Shown in pieces: positions 12,731 to 18,596 of a DNA stretch of 23,193 nucleotides. How positions within the stretch are numbered: the first letter of the stretch is position 1; each line of letters begins with the position of its first letter. The notes beneath the pieces were generated by a model that was given only the letters and a program-made list of their open reading frames with translations, searched no databases and was not told the DNA's origin. The position numbers and the translations under genes are program-made. The stretch comes from Candidatus Zixiibacteriota bacterium. Its GTDB lineage: Bacteria; Zixibacteria; MSB-5A5; GN15; FEB-12. Location of the stretch: contig QNAD01000002.1 of NCBI GenBank assembly GCA_003641345.1, forward strand, positions 1 through 23,193, given 5' to 3'.

Positions 12731-14737
12731 CTACATCACAACTTCAGTTTTTTTAGGTGAGTGGGACTGCCATAATTGTTTTGCTTTTACCTGAACAGCA
12801 TCCCCTTCATCAGTGCGTACCCGCTTGATAGCATCAAACTTGCAAACCTGATAACAGGCTCCGCACTGAATACATTTATCTTGATCTATTCTATGAAGTT
12901 CTTTTGGTTTCCCTATTATAGCATCGGTCGGACAAGGCTTCACACAGGCATGACAGCCGTTGCAGGTTTCATCAATAGCATGAGCAACTAATTCTTTGCA
13001 CACTCCCGCAGGACAACGTTTATCTTCGATATGAGCTAAATATTCATTATGAAAATAACGAAGTGTTGACAGCACAGGATTAGGAGCGGAACCGCCTAAT
13101 TGACAGAGGGAGGTGTCAATTATTACCTGAGAAAGGTCCTCAAGTGATTCAAGGTCTTCCATCTTTCCTTCCCCTTTGGTAATACGATCGAGAATATGCC
13201 ACATCGTTTTTACACCTTCGCGACATGGGATACATTTACCACAGCTTTCTTCCATCAAAAAATTAAGGAAATATTTAGCAACATCGACCATACAGGAATC
13301 CTGATCCATGACAATCATTCCACCTGAACCCATCATTGAACCGGCTTTGATTAATTCATCAAAATCAACCGGTAAATCAAGAAGTGATTTAATATTCTCA
13401 TCATCTTGGATATCACCATGTTCTACTAAAGATTGGTGAACATCTTTATCTGCGGTTTCTACAACAAGCGTTCCGCCCGATGGACCGCCGGTTTGCACTG
13501 CTTTAAATTTCTTTCCTCCGGGAACTCCGCCACCGATATCGTATAGAATTTCACGAAGGGTGATTCCCATCGGAACTTCAACAAGACCGGTATTGTTAAT
13601 CTTGCCGGTTAAAGCAAAGACTTTGGTTCCTTTTGATTTTTCTGTTCCTATACTGCTATACCAATCAGAACCCTTATCAATAATAACTGGAACATTAGCC
13701 CATGTTTCAACGTTATTGAGAATAGTTGGTTTATCCCAAAGACCGAATTCTACAGTATGTATATACTTTGCTCTTGGTTCACCAACCTTACCTTCAAGTG
13801 ATGCCATCAGAGCTGTTGATTCACCACAAACAAAAGCACCCCCGCCTCGAGAGATTTCAATATCAAAATTGAAGCCGCTACCAAGTATATTTTCACCAAG
13901 TAATCCCATCTCACGTGCAGCTTTAAGAGCAATAGAAAGATTCTTTACCGCAAGAGGATATTCATGTCGCACATAAACAAATCCCTGGTCAGAGCCAATA
14001 GTAATAGCCCCGATAATCATTCCTTCAATTACCTGATGTGGATTACCCTCAAGAATAGACCTGTCCATAAATGCCCCAGGGTCGCCCTCATCAGCATTAC
14101 AAATAATATACTTTGTATCATTCTTTGCTTTTTTGCAGGTCTCCCATTTTCTTCCAGTTGGAAACCCGCCACCGCCTCGACCTCGAAGACCTGATTTTTT
14201 AACTTCCTCAAGAATTTCATCCGGTTTTAATTCTGTAAGTGATTTAGCAAGAGCTTTGTATCCACCAAGTGTAATATAATCGTCAATTGAAGTCGGATCC
14301 ATTAATCCGTTCTTGTTAAAAATTATTCTTTTCTGGTTTTTGTAAAAAGGAATATCTTTCTCTTTTTCAATAACTACTTTTGTAGTAGGATCCCTATACA
14401 GAAGATTTTTCACGAGTTGACCATTCATAATTGTTTTTTCAACAATCATTGCAATGTTTTTCTCATTCACTTTTTGGTAAAAGATTCCATCGGGTTGAAT
14501 TACAACAAGAGGTCCTCTTTCACAGAACCCATGGCAACCAGTTGTTTTAATTTCAACTACCTTATCAAGTTTTTCTTTTTTAATCTTCTCTTTTAGTGCA
14601 GTTATTACTTTTTCACAACCACAAGCAATACATCCGGTTCCGGCACAAACAGAAATAGTTGTTTTTCTTTCATCTCTATTTTTTTTATACTTCTGCTGTA
14701 ATTGTAAAAGCTCATCAGGTGATTGTAATCGTTTCAT
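12731..14737 (-). CDS. nuoF: NuoF/HydB-like FMN- and NADH-binding subunit with extra Fe-S domains
   Basis: A 668-residue flavoprotein arranged as in HydB of bifurcating hydrogenases. An N-terminal thioredoxin-like [2Fe-2S] domain (C31, C36, then TTGCHGFCERGP) comes first. The NuoF core follows, with the NADH loop RGRGGGGFPTGRKWE and the FMN-contacting NADEGDPGAFMDR, then an SLBB region and the [4Fe-4S] motif ESCGKCIPCREG. A C-terminal two-cluster ferredoxin ends the chain (CNGCHACVKPC, CIQCGACYQVC). It oxidises or reduces NAD(H). In the HydABC and HydABCSL families this subunit is the proposed site of flavin-based electron bifurcation with ferredoxin. It lies between nuoE (2-bp gap) and the NuoG/HdrA fusion (4-bp gap), the usual E-F-G order. 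Confidence 0.93.
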   Translation of the reverse strand: MKRLQSPDELLQLQQKYKKNRDERKTTISVCAGTGCIACGCEKVITALKEKIKKEKLDKVVEIKTTGCHGFCERGPLVVIQPDGIFYQKVNEKNIAMIVEKTIMNGQLVKNLLYRDPTTKVVIEKEKDIPFYKNQKRIIFNKNGLMDPTSIDDYITLGGYKALAKSLTELKPDEILEEVKKSGLRGRGGGGFPTGRKWETCKKAKNDTKYIICNADEGDPGAFMDRSILEGNPHQVIEGMIIGAITIGSDQGFVYVRHEYPLAVKNLSIALKAAREMGLLGENILGSGFNFDIEISRGGGAFVCGESTALMASLEGKVGEPRAKYIHTVEFGLWDKPTILNNVETWANVPVIIDKGSDWYSSIGTEKSKGTKVFALTGKINNTGLVEVPMGITLREILYDIGGGVPGGKKFKAVQTGGPSGGTLVVETADKDVHQSLVEHGDIQDDENIKSLLDLPVDFDELIKAGSMMGSGGMIVMDQDSCMVDVAKYFLNFLMEESCGKCIPCREGVKTMWHILDRITKGEGKMEDLESLEDLSQVIIDTSLCQLGGSAPNPVLSTLRYFHNEYLAHIEDKRCPAGVCKELVAHAIDETCNGCHACVKPCPTDAIIGKPKELHRIDQDKCIQCGACYQVCKFDAIKRVRTDEGDAVQVKAKQLWQSHSPKKTEVVM

Positions 14738-14739
14738 AA

Positions 14740-15261
14740 TTAAACAACCTCCTCGCGTTTTACTTTGTTGACTTTTGGCTTTTTTAAATCTTCCATCATT
14801 TTATCAATTTTAGCCACAGTCATATTACCGTAATACTCCTCATTCGCTGTCACAAGCGGACCAAGAGCACAAGCACCAAGACAGTTGACTGTCTCGATAG
14901 AAAATTCACCATCCTCTGTGGTTTCCCCAACACTAATATTTAAATCTCTCTCCAATTTATCAATTATGATTGAAGCTTGTCTCACATGGCACGCTGTACC
15001 GGTGCAAACACATATATGATTTTTACCCTTAGGTTCAAGACTAAAAGTCTTATAGAAAGTTGCAACACCGTATATCTGTGCCATAGGAAGTTTCATCTTC
15101 TTGGAAATTAATTCCAACGCTTCTTTGGGGAGATATTTGTAATGTGACTGAACATCCTGCATTATCATGATCAATGCTGTTGGCTTATAATTATATTTTT
15201 TTATGATTTTGTCAATCGCATCCTTAACATCGTATGATTTTTCTACTTTGATAGTTGTCAT
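14740..15261 (-). CDS. nuoE: NuoE/HydC-like [2Fe-2S] subunit
   Basis: A 173-residue thioredoxin-like [2Fe-2S] protein. The ligands are CTGTACHV and NCLGACALGP, the C-X4-C and C-X3-C spacing of NuoE and HydC. The N-terminal helical part (ALIMIMQDVQSHYKYLP, VATFYKTF) is typical. The last ~20 residues are basic and variable. It pairs with the NuoF-like protein encoded next. Its 4-bp overlap with the upstream half-HdrA gene ties the NADH module into the Hdr operon. Confidence 0.95.
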   Translation of the reverse strand: MTTIKVEKSYDVKDAIDKIIKKYNYKPTALIMIMQDVQSHYKYLPKEALELISKKMKLPMAQIYGVATFYKTFSLEPKGKNHICVCTGTACHVRQASIIIDKLERDLNISVGETTEDGEFSIETVNCLGACALGPLVTANEEYYGNMTVAKIDKMMEDLKKPKVNKVKREEVV

Positions 15262-16235
15262 AAGCCCACCTCTTCTTCCTTATCTTGAGGCGTTGGTAAA
15301 TTTTCAGGCATCGGTTGACCTCCGGTTAAAACTGTGAGATCATGCTTTGGTCCAAGCCGGTATTTATCGCGAACATCCAAAAGACTTCCTTGACGAAACA
15401 TCTTCTCACCAAGTATCATCTTACGATTTTTTGGTGTCGGCCTGCTTGGACATGCTTCGTAACATGCTCCACAGCTATTGCATACTTCAGTATCTACATA
15501 ACGTGCTTTTTTTCGAACCTTTACTTTGAAATTTCCAATATATCCCTGTACATCTTGTACTTCAGCAAATGTCATCAGAGTAATATTGGGATGTTTACCA
15601 ACAGAAACCATCTTTGGTGTTAAAATACATGCGGCACAATCAAGCGTTGGAAATGTCTTGTCAAAATTTGCCATATGTCCACCAATTGATTCTTCTTTTT
15701 CTACTAAAATAACTTTGTAACCGGCATCAGCTATCTGTAAAGCGGCCTCTATCCCAGCTATACCAGCACCAACAATCATAACCTTTTGTTTGATTGATAC
15801 TTTACGAAGTTCAAGTGCTTCATGTAATTTTGCACGAGCAATAGCACCTTTTATCAATGCATATGCTTTTTCAGTTGCCGCTTTTCTTTCAAAAGTCACC
15901 CAGCTGACTTGCTCACGAATATTCACCATCTCAAAAAGATATTGATTAAGACCCGCATCGGTAAGAGCTTCACGAAATGTTTTTTCATGCATAAGCGGTG
16001 AACAGGCGGCAACAACAACTCGATTAAGATTGTTCTTTTTAATATCTTCTATAATCAATTCTTGTCCAGGCTCAGAACACATAAATCGATAGTTGCGAGC
16101 TACTACAACTCCAGGAAGTTTACCTGCACGTTCTGAAACATCTTGGACATCTACCATTTTTGCTATATTATTTCCACAATGGCAGACATATACTCCAAGC
16201 CGGATATCACTGTTTTGTTGATTATTTAAAATCAT
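15258..16235 (-). CDS. hdrA: N-terminal half of HdrA (FAD Rossmann part plus one ferredoxin cluster)
   Basis: A 325-residue chain matching only the first half of HdrA. It has the N-terminal cluster domain (VCHCGNNI, FMCSEPGQ, AACSPLMHEKTFR), the FAD-binding motif IVGAGIAGIEAALQIADAG near residues 155-173, VEKEESIGGHMA, LDCAACILTPKM, and one [4Fe-4S] motif (CNSCGACYEAC). It then ends with a Pro/Glu-rich tail instead of running on into the second half. Usual HdrA is about 650 residues. The missing half is found fused to a NuoG-type domain at 10963-12726, and the two break at matching points. The frame is clean and starts inside the end of hdrB (ATGA overlap), so this looks like a stable split, not decay. 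HdrA is the flavin bifurcation site in methanogens. Confidence 0.9.
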   Translation of the reverse strand: MILNNQQNSDIRLGVYVCHCGNNIAKMVDVQDVSERAGKLPGVVVARNYRFMCSEPGQELIIEDIKKNNLNRVVVAACSPLMHEKTFREALTDAGLNQYLFEMVNIREQVSWVTFERKAATEKAYALIKGAIARAKLHEALELRKVSIKQKVMIVGAGIAGIEAALQIADAGYKVILVEKEESIGGHMANFDKTFPTLDCAACILTPKMVSVGKHPNITLMTFAEVQDVQGYIGNFKVKVRKKARYVDTEVCNSCGACYEACPSRPTPKNRKMILGEKMFRQGSLLDVRDKYRLGPKHDLTVLTGGQPMPENLPTPQDKEEEVGL

Positions 16236-17119
16236 ATCAATGCCTCCCGTTCTACAGCAAAAAGTTTCTCCGGTTTAACTATCAATTTATCCAATCCCAT
16301 TAACTCCGGAGCAATACCGATTGCTATACCAATCAGATGAGTAAAATAAACTATCGGAATATTATAGTTTGTATGACAGAATGAATTAATTTTGTCTTGA
16401 TACGCCTCTACATTCATCTGGCAAAGCGGGCAAACAGTAGAAATCATCTCTGCTTCATTATCAACCGCATTTTCAATAAGATTTTTATTAAGTTTCAAGG
16501 CTACTTCTTCATCAGTCGTCATTAGCATTCCACCGCAACAACGTACTTTACTAGAATATTCTGTCGGAGTACCCCCTAAAACTTCAATTAGATGATCCAT
16601 GGTTTGTGGGTCATCAATATCATCAAAGCCATGGTGTGGCCTTACTATCTGACAACCGTAATACGGAGCAACTCTTAATCCGTTTAATGGCTTGACAACG
16701 TGCTTTTTAAGTTCATCAAGACCGAAATCATTCACTAAAATATCCAATGGATGCCTAATATTTACTATTGTATCATAAGAAAGATTCGCCGCTTGAAGAG
16801 CTTCATTTATCTTGGCTCGTTCTTTTGGATCCCACTGAATATGACGATTAGTTTTTTTCAAAATTGTATAACAACTTGAACAAGGTGCACAAACATCAAG
16901 ATTCATGTTTTGGGCAATCGCTAAATTTCGAGCAGAGATTGCATAACCAACTATTTTCTTAACCGACATATACATCGTTGCTCCGCAACAGTTCCAGTCA
17001 TCTATCTCTTTTAATCCAATTCCCAAAGCTTTGAATACTTCCCGTACAGATTTATCATACGGTGAAGCAGTATGTTCCAAAGAACAGCCGGGATAATACG
17101 CATATTCTAACATTTTCAT
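16232..17119 (-). CDS. hdrB: Heterodisulfide reductase subunit B-like (two CCG domains)
   Basis: A 295-residue subunit with two full CCG domains: YPGCSLE, WNCCGATM, CAPCSSCY; and YYGCQIV, VRCCGGML, CPLCQMN. In methanogen HdrB these bind two non-cubane [4Fe-4S] clusters that cleave the CoM-S-S-CoB disulfide. Bacteria lack that substrate. DsrC-like trisulfides, other thiols or only electron passage have been suggested for bacterial homologues. Both cluster sites are intact, so a real disulfide-type substrate is likely. It overlaps hdrC and the half-hdrA gene by 4 bp each. Confidence 0.95.
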   Translation of the reverse strand: MKMLEYAYYPGCSLEHTASPYDKSVREVFKALGIGLKEIDDWNCCGATMYMSVKKIVGYAISARNLAIAQNMNLDVCAPCSSCYTILKKTNRHIQWDPKERAKINEALQAANLSYDTIVNIRHPLDILVNDFGLDELKKHVVKPLNGLRVAPYYGCQIVRPHHGFDDIDDPQTMDHLIEVLGGTPTEYSSKVRCCGGMLMTTDEEVALKLNKNLIENAVDNEAEMISTVCPLCQMNVEAYQDKINSFCHTNYNIPIVYFTHLIGIAIGIAPELMGLDKLIVKPEKLFAVEREALI

Positions 17120-17703
17120 TCTCCCAGTTGATTAGCTTTATTAATTATCGCTCGCACTTCATCAATTTTTTTAATTTTCTTTGGTATCAAACCCATTCGA
17201 CCGCGAGAAATCATTGAAAGTCCGACGCCCATATTTTTGAAAAGTTTTTTGTAATCCGATTTTAGAAAAAAACTGATCCCCAAACCTAATTCATAGTTTC
17301 TGCCATAACGATAGATGTTATTTACAAATGCTTTTGAAAGAGCATAAACAGGAAAATTATCAGGGTATATTTTTTTCTCTATCGCTATTCGCTTTAAAGC
17401 ATACAACGTATCCGTTACCCTAATACCGACCGGACAACGAACTGTACAAGAATAGCAAGATGCACAAATCCAAATAGTTCGGCTTTGTAATATTTCAGTT
17501 AAATGTCCAGCTCGAAAAAGTGCAATAGTTTGGCGAGGAGTAATATCCATCACATCCGATACTGGGCAAGAACCTGTACAAGTACCACATTGCAGACAAT
17601 TTTTTATCTTATCCCCTTCCGGAAATGAATTTACTTGTCCCCAAAATGCGGACCGCAAATCCTCTTCTGTTCGATTTTGTGTTAACTTATTGTTTGTACC
17701 CAT
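17116..17703 (-). CDS. hdrC: Heterodisulfide reductase subunit C-like ferredoxin protein, first gene of the Hdr-Nuo-Mvh operon
   Basis: Started at the ATG at 17703 (195 residues), which has a good GGAG site five bases before it. A TTG at 17742 would add 13 residues but has no such site. Two [4Fe-4S] motifs lie in the first half (CLQCGTCTGSCP and CASCYSCTVRCPVGI), as in HdrC. The C-terminal half is helical and basic, and longer than the cores of some homologues. It carries electrons between HdrA and HdrB in the cytoplasm; no membrane segment is seen. It opens a ten-gene operon that runs to 7566 with gaps of at most 4 bp. Confidence 0.93.
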   Translation of the reverse strand: MGTNNKLTQNRTEEDLRSAFWGQVNSFPEGDKIKNCLQCGTCTGSCPVSDVMDITPRQTIALFRAGHLTEILQSRTIWICASCYSCTVRCPVGIRVTDTLYALKRIAIEKKIYPDNFPVYALSKAFVNNIYRYGRNYELGLGISFFLKSDYKKLFKNMGVGLSMISRGRMGLIPKKIKKIDEVRAIINKANQLGE

Positions 17704-17746
17704 AGTTACTCCAGTATTTTTATACGATATGATTTTTCGCAATTTA

Positions 17747-17757
17747 TCACATAGTGA
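17747..17757. promoter_or_regulatory. Small palindrome TCAC-ATA-GTGA in the hdr leader
   Basis: A perfect 4-3-4 inverted repeat sits between the predicted transcript start and hdrC. It uses the same GTGA/TCAC halves as the operator at 17811-17826 and could be a second regulator site. It is short, so chance is possible. Confidence 0.25.
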
Positions 17758-17782
17758 GCCCTCTCATAGATGTTTATATTTA

Positions 17783-17811
17783 TAAATATATTTCAACAAA
17801 TAAAAAAGCAA
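17783..17811 (-). promoter_or_regulatory. Predicted promoter of the hdr-nuo-mvh operon
   Basis: On the minus strand, TTGCTT (17806-17811), 17 bases, then TATTTA (17783-17788). The -10 box is a moderate match. The predicted start is near 17776, leaving a leader of ~70 bases before hdrC. The weak -35/-10 pair fits a promoter needing an activator at the adjoining operator. Confidence 0.35.
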
Positions 17812-17826
17812 GTGATTTTTTTCACT
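17811..17826. promoter_or_regulatory. CRP/FNR-family-like operator before the hdr operon
   Basis: AGTGA-TTTTTT-TCACT is a perfect inverted repeat with the 5-6-5 geometry of CRP-family sites (TGTGA-N6-TCACA). Its centre is about 42 bases upstream of the predicted start and its edge touches the -35 box, the position of class II activators. The site is inferred; no regulator gene is in the window. Confidence 0.4.
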
Positions 17827-18156
17827 ATTTATTCAATACTATCCTTATCATATTTGTCGTTATTATCAATATTTGATTTCTCTGGGTTACATATAGCGCC
17901 CCTATCTCTTTTTATAACAACATGATACATTGCCATATTTATTTTTAATGTAGATTTTACTATAATATGACTTTTTTATATTATCACAAAAAAATAACAG
18001 ATTAGCCCTAATTTAATCAAATCATAAAAAATCTCTACTACATAGTTGAACAAATTAGAGTAGTTTTGATTGAGTAAACGAACCTCTGATGGGGTGAATT
18101 GATTGCTACTGTAATTATATCATTAAGAAAGTTAGAATTTAATATAATTTAAAAAG
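17827..18156. other. AT-rich intergenic stretch without recognisable gene
   Basis: I see no coding frame with family likeness, no RNA gene and no strong hairpin here. It contains one copy of the word TTGCTACTGTAA (18103-18114) that recurs at 18408-18419. Confidence 0.6.
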
Positions 18157-18176
18157 CTGGGACACAGGGATTCGAA
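18157..18176 (-). mobile_element. tRNA 3'-end fragment (tRNA-Gln-like), probable integration (att) scar
   Basis: On the minus strand TTCGAATCCCTGTGTCCCAG reads as the 3' end of a tRNA: T-loop TTCGAAT, T-stem strand CCCTG, acceptor strand TGTCCCA, discriminator G. An acceptor pairing U1 with A72 followed by discriminator G is what tRNA-Gln has. The bases before it (ACTCT) cannot pair with CCCTG and no other tRNA arms are present, so only the 3' end is here. This is the form left at the far end of an element integrated in a tRNA gene. By that logic the element side is at higher coordinates. Confidence 0.5.
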
Positions 18177-18245
18177 AGAGTGCCGTCATGCATTTCTCTA
18201 TAACACAACAAAATACAACGTATCTTAATTTACAACATCAGTTTA

Positions 18246-18325
18246 GGTTTTTGATTCCTTTTGATCTGTTTTGATTGTTTTTGAAGGTTTTTGCATTGAA
18301 GTTGGCAGAAATTAGGCAGAAATTC
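18246..18325. repeat. Direct repeats beside the tRNA fragment (possible integrase arm sites)
   Basis: TTTTGAT recurs about every 9-11 bases from 18247 (TTTTTGATTCC, TTTTGATCTG, TTTTGATTG, TTTTTGAAGG), followed at 18304-18324 by a tandem GGCAGAAATTA / GGCAGAAATTC. Such short direct repeats next to a tRNA 3' end are like arm sites of tyrosine integrases. No integrase gene is in the window. Confidence 0.35.
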
Positions 18326-18369
18326 TTTCATGAAAAAAAATAAATATCTTTATGTCTGAATTATTACAA

Positions 18370-18524
18370 TTAAAATTCTCTGTTACAATCTGGTAGAAAT
18401 ACACCTGTTGCTACTGTAACTCCTGATGTGCCCTTTCCGTCATATCGGATTCAATAATATCCAGAAATCTGATAACAATCGACAAGCGTTTTACTGCCTT
18501 TACCAATATAGTATAAACGTCTAT
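18370..18524 (-). pseudogene. Decayed C-terminal FlgD-like / type IX secretion sorting domain
   Basis: Translating the minus strand gives IDVYTILVKAVK in one frame, then in the next frame TLVDCYQISGYY, a stop codon, IRYDGKGTSGVTVATGVF, and a terminal stop soon after. The order VYTILG-like, KTLVD, Q-GYY, I-WDG, G-VATGVY is the known pattern of the FlgD Ig-like/C-terminal sorting domain of secreted proteins. One frameshift and one in-frame stop show it is broken. Only the last ~50 residues of the former gene remain. Confidence 0.55.
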
Positions 18525-18537
18525 TTTGATAATAGAT

Positions 18538-18568
18538 AAAACCACTCTATTATTCATAGAGTGGTTTT
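18538..18568 (-). terminator. Strong intrinsic terminator after the giant surface-protein gene
   Basis: AAAACCACTCTAT and ATAGAGTGGTTTT pair perfectly (13 bp) around a five-base loop. The A/T ends give a U-run on both strands, so it may stop transcription both ways. It begins ~28 bp after the stop codon of the gene at 18597. Confidence 0.9.
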
Positions 18569-18596
18569 AATAATTGTGCTTTATGGCAACATTAAA

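Noticed and set aside
17704..17742. TTG start 13 codons earlier for hdrC
   Set aside because: It has no ribosome-binding site, while the ATG at 17703 has GGAG at good spacing.
18157..18240. A complete tRNA gene
   Set aside because: Only the T-loop and 3' acceptor strand can be seen; the T-stem 5' strand does not pair and no anticodon arm is present.
18246..18325. CRISPR array
   Set aside because: Repeats are 7-11 bp and almost without spacers, unlike CRISPR repeats of about 24-37 bp with unique spacers.
18103..18419. Repeated word TTGCTACTGTAA as a regulatory pair
   Set aside because: The copy at 18408 is explained as part of the decayed sorting domain; a single 12-base match to an AT-rich spacer is weak evidence.
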